Translations under genes and position numbers: made by a program
Origin: Candidatus Kerfeldbacteria bacterium
GTDB lineage: Bacteria > Patescibacteriota > Patescibacteriia > Veblenbacterales > UBA10138
Reading direction: 5' to 3'
Length of the DNA: 11,366 nt
Assembly (NCBI GenBank): GCA_016234305.1
Contig: JACRFM010000064.1
Span: 1-11,366 of the forward strand
Notes under the pieces: model-generated
Databases searched by the model: none
What the model saw: only the letters and a program-made list of their open reading frames with translations
Told to the model about the DNA's origin: nothing
Shown: positions 5,202 to 11,366 of the stretch, piece by piece
Numbering within the stretch: position 1 is the stretch's first letter
Layout: each line of letters opens with the position of its first letter

Positions 5202-6599
5202 ATGTTTAAGCGTATAAAACGCTTCTTTTTTATATTAATTAGTGTCCTGTGGTGCGTTAGCGCTACCTTGTGGCCATTATTTTCCGTCTCAGCTCAGACC
5301 GATTTTGATTATAATTATATTTTGTCTGATAACGACCTAATTGATTATAAGGCTATGACGCAAGGAGAAATTCAAGAATTTTTAATAGCTAAAGGCAGTT
5401 CTCTGGCGGCTTATTATGACCCGGTAACAAGCTGGCGGGCGGATAAAATAATTTATACGGCCGCGCAGGATTTTAAAATCAGCCCTAAGTACTTATTAGC
5501 TTTAATGCAAAAAGAACAAAGTTTGATTGAAGACGGCAGTCCGGTGCCAACCAATTTTGACTGGGCCACGGGTTATGCGGTCTGCGACGATTGCAGCTAT
5601 GACGACCCTTTAATTCAGAAATTTAAAGGTTTTTATAATCAGGTTTATAACGCGGCCAAGAAAATTCGTTTAAGCTATTTGCCGGACCTGGAAATTAAAG
5701 GCCGGACTATCTCCGGTTTTGGTCCGGGTGTGCCGAAGACTGTGGATGGTGTGGTGGTGGTGCCGGCTAATCAAGCTACCGCTATTTTGTATACCTACAC
5801 GCCTCATCTTAAAGGCAATCGCCTGCTCTATACGGTCTGGAATAAATATTTTATCCGCAGCTATCCCGACGGCAGCCTGCTTAATGTTGACGGCGATAAA
5901 TATGTTTGGTTGATTGAAAACGGACTACGCCGGCAATTTGTCAACCGTTCGGTATTTTTATCACGCGCCGGTTCTTTTGCTAAAGTTTTGACGATAAATC
6001 GCACGGAATTATTAAAATACCCTGAAGGCAAACTTATCAAATTTGCCAATTATTCATATTTAATGAGTGAGCGGGGCACAGTTTATTTATTAGCGGACGA
6101 TGTTTTGCATGGCTTTGCTTCTAAAACCGCTTTGCGTAAAGTTGGCGTGAACCCCGAAGAAATTATTAAAGTTAAAAATGAAGATATTGTGGATTTGGCT
6201 GAAGGCCAGCCCATTACCACTAAATCAATTTATCCCTTGGGTACTTTAATGCAGGATAAAAAGACCGGTGGTGTTTACTGGGTGCAGGACGGCCTTAAGC
6301 ATCCGATTTTTTCCCGCGAACTGCTTAAAGCTAACTTTGGCAGCCGCCGGCTTACCAAGCAAACCGCCAAACAACTGGCCGAATTTGATACCAGCACGCC
6401 GATTTTATTCCCCGAGGGTGAACTGGTACGCAGCCAGAGTGATACAACGGTATATCTGATATCCAACAAAGAGCGCCGGCCGTTCGCTTCGGAAAAAGCT
6501 TTTCGCGAACTTGGTTTTGACAGTAAAAATATTATCGTAACCAGTGAAGAAGGTTTGGGTGTACACGAATTGGGCCCGGTTATTGCCGAACTTTATTAA
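5202..6599 (+). CDS. Secreted lysozyme/transglycosylase-like protein with four C-terminal repeats
   Basis: The 465-residue product opens with a signal peptide (K/R-rich start, hydrophobic 8-28, A-Q near 31-32). Residues about 44-220 resemble a lysozyme-like/SLT fold: I-S-P-K-Y-L-L-A-L-M-Q-K-E105-Q-S is the pattern around the catalytic glutamate of lytic transglycosylases, and Y-T-Y-T-P-H (198-202) with W-N-K-Y-F (213-217) closes the domain. Residues about 227-465 contain four units of about 60 residues, each with a V-Y/W-x-[LIV] strand, a short turn, an R/H/K-x-F-x-[NS] motif and a hydrophobic helix: V235-W, V294-Y, V358-Y and V417-Y. The protein probably cuts or binds peptidoglycan outside the membrane, with the repeats holding wall polymers or other surface partners; both roles are inferred. 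No Shine-Dalgarno motif is present, and the IS ends 5 bp before the ATG, separating it from its likely promoter. The reading frame is intact. Confidence 0.72.
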   Translation: MFKRIKRFFFILISVLWCVSATLWPLFSVSAQTDFDYNYILSDNDLIDYKAMTQGEIQEFLIAKGSSLAAYYDPVTSWRADKIIYTAAQDFKISPKYLLALMQKEQSLIEDGSPVPTNFDWATGYAVCDDCSYDDPLIQKFKGFYNQVYNAAKKIRLSYLPDLEIKGRTISGFGPGVPKTVDGVVVVPANQATAILYTYTPHLKGNRLLYTVWNKYFIRSYPDGSLLNVDGDKYVWLIENGLRRQFVNRSVFLSRAGSFAKVLTINRTELLKYPEGKLIKFANYSYLMSERGTVYLLADDVLHGFASKTALRKVGVNPEEIIKVKNEDIVDLAEGQPITTKSIYPLGTLMQDKKTGGVYWVQDGLKHPIFSRELLKANFGSRRLTKQTAKQLAEFDTSTPILFPEGELVRSQSDTTVYLISNKERRPFASEKAFRELGFDSKNIIVTSEEGLGVHELGPVIAELY

Positions 6600-6607
6600 A
6601 TAATCAT

Positions 6608-7396
6608 ATGGCTATTGTCGCTGCCGCCATTTTGCCTCACTCGCCACTGCTCCTGCCTGGTTTGGCTAAGGCGGTAAAATCCAAAGTAAATAAGACCAAT
6701 TCAGCTATTACTATCTTAGGCCAGGAACTTTACGCCCGGCAAATAAACCGTGTTATTTTAATCGCCAGTCATAACCCCAGTCATGAACTGGTTAACCAAT
6801 TTTGTCTGCTGCAAGCCGCCTCTCTCCCCTACCGTTTTAATGAGTTTGGCGATTTAAAAACCAGCGGCACTATGCGTTTGGATGTGGCTTTTACTCACCG
6901 CCTAAAAGAAGCGGCTGAGACTCAATTTTCTTTGCCTTTATTAAGTCTTAAAACTCTGCCTTATACTTTTGCTGTGCCTTGGGCTGTCTTGCACAATTAT
7001 TTAAACGAAGCCGCGGCCGTTTGTTTGCAAATCCCGCGCACTGCCAGTTTTGAAGATTTGCGTTGGTTGGCTGGTTTGCTTAAGGATATGGCCAGCCAAG
7101 ATGGTTCGCGTGTAGCCGTAATTGCTGCCGGTAACTTAGCTCACTTTAATACTAAGCAGGATACGGCTGCTAAAATATTTGACCAGTCATTCAGGCAGGC
7201 TGTTCAAGATGCCGATGTTGACAAACTGCTTAATTTAGAAACGAAATTAAGGCAGCAAAGCCAGGAATGTTTGGTTAATCCAGCTATTTTTCTCTATACT
7301 TTATTGGAACAATACCACTTCACGACCGATATTTTGTCTTATGAAAATGAATTGGGCGTTGGTTTGATGGTGGCGAATTTAATCATTAATTCCTGA
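6608..7396 (+). CDS. LigB-like class III extradiol dioxygenase-family protein
   Basis: This 262-residue protein has the fold signature of the class III extradiol dioxygenase (LigB) superfamily: start A-A-A-I-L-P-H11-S-P-L-L-L-P, I-A-S-H55-N-P, A-G-N-L-A-H179 (usually G-D-L-S/A-H) and S-Y-E246-x5-G-V-G near the C terminus. H11, H55 and E246 correspond to the iron ligands of true dioxygenases. Many bacterial and archaeal members of this type are linked or fused to AMMECR1 and have unknown function (the MEMO relatives); no AMMECR1 domain is seen here. The substrate is unknown and ring cleavage should not be assumed. It lies 8 bp after the lysozyme-like gene and 4 bp before priA, so it is probably part of one transcript. 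No Shine-Dalgarno motif. Confidence 0.75.
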   Translation: MAIVAAAILPHSPLLLPGLAKAVKSKVNKTNSAITILGQELYARQINRVILIASHNPSHELVNQFCLLQAASLPYRFNEFGDLKTSGTMRLDVAFTHRLKEAAETQFSLPLLSLKTLPYTFAVPWAVLHNYLNEAAAVCLQIPRTASFEDLRWLAGLLKDMASQDGSRVAVIAAGNLAHFNTKQDTAAKIFDQSFRQAVQDADVDKLLNLETKLRQQSQECLVNPAIFLYTLLEQYHFTTDILSYENELGVGLMVANLIINS

Positions 7397-7400
7397 AACC

Positions 7401-9245
7401 ATGCCGGACAGGCGTTTAGTCGCAGAAGTGGTGCCAGTGGTGCGGTTACCGCGCCAGCAAACGTTTTTTGATTATGCGGTGCCCGAAGAAATCGGTACTT
7501 TGGCGGCGGGCGATTTGGTGGTGGTTAACTTCCGCGGCCGTTCTAGTTTAGGCGTGGTCGTAGGCAGTAAAAAAAAATCAAATTTGGCTGGGGCGCTCAA
7601 ACCGGTTTTAAATTTACTGGCAGCGGGTTATGTCCGTAGCGAACAATTGAAATTAGCTAAGTGGCTGTCCGAGCACTATGGGGTGGCTTTAAGTTTGGCC
7701 ATAAAATCTTGTTTGCCGGTGTTGCCTAATCGCCGTTATCAGCCTGGCAGTTTGGAACCGTCACCAGTTATTAAAAAAAGTAATTCAGCGCGCGCTTTTT
7801 TATTTGTGGCCGGCCATAACCAAACTGAGTTTAAATTAGTTAATTCACTAATCAGTAAAGTTCTAGCCCGCCGGCAACAGGTCTTATTTTTGCTGCCGAC
7901 CAAAAATGAACTAACCGTTTGGCAGAAGAAATTAGCTGATTGGCCAAGCCGGAGTTTTTTACCGGACGACAAAGTTGCTGCCCAGCGGGCAGTCTGGGAA
8001 GCCTGCCGCTTGGGCCGCGTCAGCGTTATTATGGGCTTGCGTTCAGCTTTATTTTTACCTTATGTTAATTTAGGCGGAATTATTATGCTCGGAGCTGAAG
8101 ATGAAAATTACAAACAATGGGACCAGAATCCGCGTTATGAATCAATCGAAGTGGCCAGTCAGTTAAGTTACTACCATGGCGTCAGTTTGGCTTTAATTTC
8201 CAGCGCGCCCAGCTTGTCCATGTGGTGGCAGGCCAAGGTGGGCCGGCTAAGCTGGCGTAATCTGGCCGGCGCTCTGGGAAAATTTAAAGTAATTGATATG
8301 GCAGACTGCCGCCGGGCTGGCGAGACAGGTATTGTTTCTGAATTTTTACTTAAGGAAATTAACCAGAGGTTAAGGCAAAATCAGTCAGTATTTTTATATT
8401 TGAATCGCCGCGGCACGGCTACGGCCGTGGTTTGCCGTGATTGCGGTTATGTGCCGCTGTGTCCCACTTGTCAGCGCGCTCTGGTCTGGCAAGCAGGCCT
8501 TAATCAATTATTATGTTATCATTGTAATTTGCAAAAACCACTGCCTCTGCCCTGCCCCAACTGCGGCGGACACAATCTTGATTATAAAGGTCTCGGGCTG
8601 GAAAAGCTGGTGGCTGAAATTAAAATCCTTTGGCCAGAGGTAAAGCCGCTGGTTATTGAAGGCGATAATTATAAACCACCGGCGATTAAGCCAGCCTCAC
8701 TTATTATTGGCAGCCAGGCGGCCTGGTCGCAGCTTGATTTAGCGCGCGTCTCTTTGGTGGCTTTTGTTATGCCGGACGGTGAATTAGCCGTGCCCGAATT
8801 TAAGGCCAGCGAACTGGTTTGGCAAAAAGCCAGAAGGGTTTTAAGCAGTGGCGCTAATTTAGTGGTACAAACCTATCGGCCTGAGCATCATCTTTGGCAA
8901 AGTTTGTTAAAAGCGGATATGGATTTATTTTACCAAACTGAAAAAACTATCCGCGCTGATTATTCGTATCCGCCCCTAGTGGAACTGGTTCGTTTTATTG
9001 TGCAAAATTCCAATAATTCATTAGCTAAAAAACAGGCTCAGGATTTACATAAAAAATTGCAAACGGTTTTGCCGCCGGGTTCCACCTTGTCGGCCGTTTA
9101 TGCCGATTATTATCTTAAGGTGCGCGGTCAGTATCGGTATTATAGTTTGTTAAAATATCAAGCTGGTAGTAACCTTGGTAAATTATGGAAAGTTCTGCCG
9201 GCCGAAGTAATAGTTGACCGGCATCCTTTAACGATTTTAAGTTAA
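7401..9245 (+). CDS. priA: Primosomal protein PriA (N'), shortened and with degenerate helicase motifs
   Basis: The 614-residue product (family usually about 700-800) keeps the PriA plan: N-terminal 3'-DNA-binding domain (about 8-110, with F-D-Y-A-V-P), a helicase-like core, a zinc module with eight cysteines (C345/348, C354/357, C372/375, C385/388) next to L-N-R-R-G-T (334-338), and the C-terminal part (Q-T-Y-R-P-E-H 490-496, Y-P-P 523-525). ATPase motifs are eroded. The Walker A site (G-x-T-G-S-G-K-T in PriA) reads A-G-H-N-Q-T-E near 137-143 with no lysine. D-E-E-H reads G-A-E-D (231-234). Motif V and the Q-x-x-G-R-A-G-R motif VI read S-Q-A-A-W-S-Q and W-Q-K-A-R-R. The surrounding G-L-R-S-A-L-F-L-P and N-Y-K-Q are well kept. 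It should bind forks and help replication restart, but probably cannot unwind DNA. Stop and next start overlap as TAATG. Confidence 0.93.
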   Translation: MPDRRLVAEVVPVVRLPRQQTFFDYAVPEEIGTLAAGDLVVVNFRGRSSLGVVVGSKKKSNLAGALKPVLNLLAAGYVRSEQLKLAKWLSEHYGVALSLAIKSCLPVLPNRRYQPGSLEPSPVIKKSNSARAFLFVAGHNQTEFKLVNSLISKVLARRQQVLFLLPTKNELTVWQKKLADWPSRSFLPDDKVAAQRAVWEACRLGRVSVIMGLRSALFLPYVNLGGIIMLGAEDENYKQWDQNPRYESIEVASQLSYYHGVSLALISSAPSLSMWWQAKVGRLSWRNLAGALGKFKVIDMADCRRAGETGIVSEFLLKEINQRLRQNQSVFLYLNRRGTATAVVCRDCGYVPLCPTCQRALVWQAGLNQLLCYHCNLQKPLPLPCPNCGGHNLDYKGLGLEKLVAEIKILWPEVKPLVIEGDNYKPPAIKPASLIIGSQAAWSQLDLARVSLVAFVMPDGELAVPEFKASELVWQKARRVLSSGANLVVQTYRPEHHLWQSLLKADMDLFYQTEKTIRADYSYPPLVELVRFIVQNSNNSLAKKQAQDLHKKLQTVLPPGSTLSAVYADYYLKVRGQYRYYSLLKYQAGSNLGKLWKVLPAEVIVDRHPLTILS

Positions 9246-10444
9246 TGACAGTGGCGGAGAAAATTTTATCCAACGTAAAGAAGTTTTATTGGTTTAGCTT
9301 TTTCAGCGAATGGGTTTTTTGGATACCAGTCGTAGTTTTGTTCTGGCAAAAGAACGGTTTAAATTTGACGCAGATCATGGTCTTGCAAGCTGTTTTCGCT
9401 TTGGCGGTGGTAATTTTGGAAGTGCCGACTGGCGTGGTGGCGGACAGGCTGGGACGAAAAAAGAGTTTACTCCTCGGGGCGGCTTTTAGAATTATCGGTT
9501 TCACCGCTTACGCTTTGGGTTTTAATTTTGGGCAGTTTATGGTTGCCGAAGTAATCCTGGCTGGTGGCGCCAGTTTTATCTCCGGCGCTGATACGGCTTT
9601 TTTGTATGACAGTTTAAAGCAGGTTAATAAGGAGAGTCAGTTTAAAAAAGTACGGGGACATAGTAATTCTTTAGGGTATTTGGCTGCCGCCCTAACCAGC
9701 ATAGTCGGCGGGGTAATTGCCGTTTACAGTTTACGGCTAACGTGGTGGCTTAGCGTAGTTGGCATGATTTGCCTTTTCCTGGTGGCCTTAACGTTTATTG
9801 AGGCCAAGCCTGCAAACGAGCCCAGGCCTAAGGAAAGCTATTTGAAGCACTTGGCGGATTGCTTTAAAGAATCGCTTCATAATAAAAATTTTCTTTTTCT
9901 CTTGTTTTTTTATTCAATCCTGACGCTATTTGCCAGGGTTAGTCTGTGGTTTTATCAGCCTTATATGAAAGTCTCCGGCCTGGACATAGTTTATTTTGGC
10001 ATAGTTTGGGCCAGTTTTAATTTGTTTGCCATCAGCGGCGGTAAGGCGGCGGATAGAATTGAGCGATATTTAGGCGAACATAAGAGCCTGTGGTTAATAG
10101 TTATGATAATGCCGTTGTCTTTAGTGTTTATGAGTCAATGGTTTGTAATTTGGGGACTAGTTTTTATTTTTCTGCAGCAATTTGTCAGAGGGTTTGCCGC
10201 GCCGGTACTTGAAGACTTCACTCACCATCATTTGCCTGCGGCCAAAAGAGCCACACTGATGTCCATTAGGAACATGGCCGGCAGTTTAGTGTTTGCAATT
10301 TTAGGGCCGGCGTTCGGTTATCTGGCGGATACTTATTCATTAAGCACGGCTTTGGTAGTGGCGGGCGTAAGTTGTTTTATTTTATTCGCGGCGCTCTTAA
10401 TTTGGAACCGGTATAGAGATAATTTTAAAAATGTTGTAATCTAG
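9245..10444 (+). CDS. Major facilitator superfamily transporter
   Basis: The 399-residue protein has about twelve hydrophobic segments. The MFS motif A lies in the loop between helices 2 and 3: E-V-P-T-G-V-V-A-D67-R-L-G-R71-K-K. A second conserved stretch, S-G-A-D-T-A-F-L-Y-D near 113-122, is typical of a group of drug-efflux-like MFS proteins. A hydrophilic loop at about 188-212 separates the two six-helix halves. It is probably a proton-driven exporter in the cytoplasmic membrane; the substrate is unknown. Its ATG shares one base with the priA stop (TAATG), so translation is probably coupled. The position inside a priA-def-fmt row is unusual but suggests co-transcription rather than function. 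Confidence 0.88.
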   Translation: MTVAEKILSNVKKFYWFSFFSEWVFWIPVVVLFWQKNGLNLTQIMVLQAVFALAVVILEVPTGVVADRLGRKKSLLLGAAFRIIGFTAYALGFNFGQFMVAEVILAGGASFISGADTAFLYDSLKQVNKESQFKKVRGHSNSLGYLAAALTSIVGGVIAVYSLRLTWWLSVVGMICLFLVALTFIEAKPANEPRPKESYLKHLADCFKESLHNKNFLFLLFFYSILTLFARVSLWFYQPYMKVSGLDIVYFGIVWASFNLFAISGGKAADRIERYLGEHKSLWLIVMIMPLSLVFMSQWFVIWGLVFIFLQQFVRGFAAPVLEDFTHHHLPAAKRATLMSIRNMAGSLVFAILGPAFGYLADTYSLSTALVVAGVSCFILFAALLIWNRYRDNFKNVVI

Positions 10445-10462
10445 ACAGTAGTAGTGTAAAAT
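10434..10462 (+). promoter_or_regulatory. Candidate promoter of def
   Basis: TTGTAA (10434-10439, inside the last codons of the MFS gene) and TAAAAT (10457-10462) are 17 bp apart. Initiation near 10469 would give a leader of about 11 nt. The same TAAAAT with 17-bp spacing occurs at 4290 and 4331. Confidence 0.5.
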
Positions 10463-10479
10463 AGTTTGACTATAAATTT

Positions 10480-10986
10480 ATGTTGCCTTTAGTCATTGCT
10501 CCCCATCCTTTGCTACGTCAAGTGGCCGTTCCGATTGACATTTCAGCCGGCAGGCTTAAGCTGCGCTCTTTTGTGAAAGAAATGTATAAAGCCATGCTGC
10601 ATTATGACGGTATTGGTTTGGCCGCGCCGCAGGTGGGCCAAAGCTGGCGTTTAATGGTAATGAATACTCCGGGCCAGCCGATGGCTTATTTTAATCCGGA
10701 AATTTTAAAAACCTCCTGGCGCAAAATAATTATAGAGGAAGGTTGCTTGTCGGTGCCGGATGTCTACGGTTTAGTAAAACGGCCGACTAGAGTTCAGGTA
10801 CGTTACCAGACCATTGAGGGCGAGTTAAAACAGGCCTGGTTGGATGGTTTATGGGCGCGGGTTTATCAGCATGAAGTGGACCATCTTAACGGGGTTTTAT
10901 TTATTGACAAGACCAAAAAATTCATTAAAGGCGCGGAGTTGGTGGAAAAGTATCTTGGTAATAAAAAATCAAATAGTCTATTTTAA
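10480..10986 (+). CDS. def: Peptide deformylase
   Basis: This 168-residue metalloenzyme removes the formyl group from the N-terminal methionine of new proteins. All three motifs are complete: motif 1 G44-I-G-L-A-A-P-Q51, motif 2 E87-G-C89-L-S91 and motif 3 H131-E-V-D-H135. C89, H131 and H135 bind the metal and E132 is catalytic. Length and the N-terminal H-P-x-L-R pattern are normal for bacterial deformylases. The usual G-L-x-A-R-V before motif 3 reads G-L-W-A-R-V. It pairs with fmt further right, which adds the formyl group to initiator Met-tRNA. It starts 35 bp after the MFS gene with its own likely promoter and no Shine-Dalgarno motif. Confidence 0.97.
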   Translation: MLPLVIAPHPLLRQVAVPIDISAGRLKLRSFVKEMYKAMLHYDGIGLAAPQVGQSWRLMVMNTPGQPMAYFNPEILKTSWRKIIIEEGCLSVPDVYGLVKRPTRVQVRYQTIEGELKQAWLDGLWARVYQHEVDHLNGVLFIDKTKKFIKGAELVEKYLGNKKSNSLF

Positions 10987-10998
10987 ATTAATTCGTAT

Positions 10999-11016
10999 TA
11001 CTTCTCTAGAGAAGTA
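10999..11016. repeat. Perfect 18-bp palindrome
   Basis: TACTTCTCTAGAGAAGTA equals its own reverse complement, with no central spacer. It starts 13 bp after the def stop and is not followed by a T tract, so it is not a standard terminator. It could be a dimeric-protein operator or an end of the structured element that follows. Confidence 0.6.
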
Positions 11017-11021
11017 GCATA

Positions 11022-11160
11022 AGAGTCGCCGCTTAAGGCCTTCGAGCCAGGCACTGCTGCCCGCGTTCAGGGCCGACGCTATGCTAAGCGGCCACAACAC
11101 GCATCGGCTTAACCTTCACGCGGGCGCCGCAGTGCTAGCTGACTCTGCGGCATAGCGGCA
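11022..11160. other. GC-rich, highly self-complementary intergenic element (possible structured RNA or repeat)
   Basis: Blocks 11041-11100 and 11101-11160 each have 39 G+C of 60, while 11161-11220 has only 12. Main inverted arms: GCACTGC (11051-11057) plus GCCCGCGT (11059-11066) pair with ACGCGGGC (11118-11125) plus GCAGTGC (11129-11135). Flanking arms AGAGTC (11022-11027) / GACTCT (11141-11146) and inner arms GCCGA (11072-11076) / TCGGC (11104-11108) nest with them. Two other perfect 8-bp pairings cross this fold: GCCGCTTA (11028-11035) / TAAGCGGC (11085-11092), and CGCTATGC (11077-11084) / GCATAGCG (11150-11157). No convincing reading frame is present and I do not recognise a known RNA family. 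Confidence 0.55.
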
Positions 11161-11181
11161 GGATATATGATGAGTTATTAT

Positions 11182-11211
11182 TTAGAAATTAGATATTAGT
11201 AATTAGAAATT
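11182..11211. repeat. AT-rich direct repeats before fmt
   Basis: TTAGAAATT occurs at 11182-11190 and again at 11203-11211, the second ending 7 bases before the fmt ATG, in a stretch with about 20% G+C. It may include promoter elements, but no boxes with standard spacing stand out. Confidence 0.4.
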
Positions 11212-11218
11212 TTGAACC

Positions 11219-11366
11219 ATGTCCTTTCCTCCTTTTGTCTATTACGGCACGTCTGATTTTTCCGCCATTATACTAAGCGGCCTGCTTCAGGCCGGATTGC
11301 AGCCGTCTTTAGTCGTTTCCACAGAACCTAAACCAGCCGGCCGCGGTTTAAAACTAACGCCAACCC
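11219..11366 (+). CDS. fmt: Methionyl-tRNA formyltransferase, 5' part (cut by window end)
   Basis: Only the first 49 codons are present. They match the N-terminal formyltransferase fold: hydrophobic strand then Y-Y-G-T-S-D-F-S (compare F-F-G-T-P-D-F-A), L-L-Q-A-G-L, then V-V-S-T-E-P-K-P-A-G-R-G-x-x-L-T-P, the family signature around the 10-formyl-tetrahydrofolate side. The enzyme formylates initiator Met-tRNA in the cytoplasm, the counterpart of def just upstream. The two are separated by 232 bp holding the palindrome and the GC-rich element, so fmt may have its own control. The ATG is the natural start; no Shine-Dalgarno motif precedes it. Confidence 0.95.
   Translation, partial: MSFPPFVYYGTSDFSAIILSGLLQAGLQPSLVVSTEPKPAGRGLKLTPT

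Noticed and set aside
10999..11020. Terminator after def
   Set aside because: The palindrome has no loop and is followed by GCATAAG, not a T tract.
11022..11160. Integron attC-like site (GCTTAAC at 11107-11113)
   Set aside because: The partner GTTRRRY core on the same strand at suitable spacing is missing and no integrase or cassette array is present.
1..11366. Alternative genetic code (TGA as glycine)
   Set aside because: TGA ends gltX, the LigB-like gene and the transposase at the expected family lengths, so it is a stop codon here.
1..11366. CRISPR array, tRNA or rRNA genes
   Set aside because: No regularly spaced direct repeats, cloverleaf with a T-loop, or ribosomal RNA sequence was seen by eye on either strand.

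Overview
The window looks like a piece of a small, compact bacterial genome of the Candidate Phyla Radiation (Patescibacteria) type. This rests on several features: tightly packed genes with short gaps; no Shine-Dalgarno motif before any of the nine start codons I inspected; a shortened PriA; a 465-residue secreted protein of a kind I associate with these lineages; and a fused RNA-end enzyme. TGA ends gltX, the LigB-like gene and the transposase, so the code is standard and not the TGA-glycine code of Gracilibacteria/SR1. The lineage is inferred, not proven.

Left part (1-4215). At the left edge is the 3' end of a rightward gene, possibly a nucleoside diphosphate kinase, followed by a clear rho-independent terminator. 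Two leftward units follow. One is gltX plus a secreted coiled-coil M23 peptidase, 3 bp apart. The other is a single gene fusing a LigT/ThpR-type 2',3'-cyclic phosphodiesterase to an RppH-like Nudix hydrolase, so one protein could treat both the 3' and 5' ends of RNA. A related hairpin-bearing repeat of about 70 bp lies downstream of each leftward unit.

Middle (4216-5201). An intact IS5-family (IS427-like) element of 896 bp, with perfect 18-bp terminal inverted repeats and a 3-bp target duplication, sits between a good promoter and the start codon of the next rightward gene. Removing it in silico places that promoter exactly where a leaderless mRNA would start. The transposase is split over two frames joined by a classical A AAA AAC slippery site.

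Right part (5202-11366). A rightward gene row encodes a secreted lysozyme-like protein with four C-terminal repeats, a LigB-like class III dioxygenase-family protein, a PriA with degenerate helicase motifs but an intact zinc site, an MFS transporter, peptide deformylase (def) and the start of methionyl-tRNA formyltransferase (fmt). Def and Fmt remove and add the formyl group of initiator methionine. priA-def-fmt is a common bacterial neighbourhood; here an MFS gene lies inside it, and a strikingly GC-rich, highly self-complementary 140-bp element separates def from fmt.

The most interesting items are the two-ended RNA-processing fusion, the probably helicase-dead PriA, the IS that cuts a leaderless gene from its promoter, and the structured def-fmt spacer.
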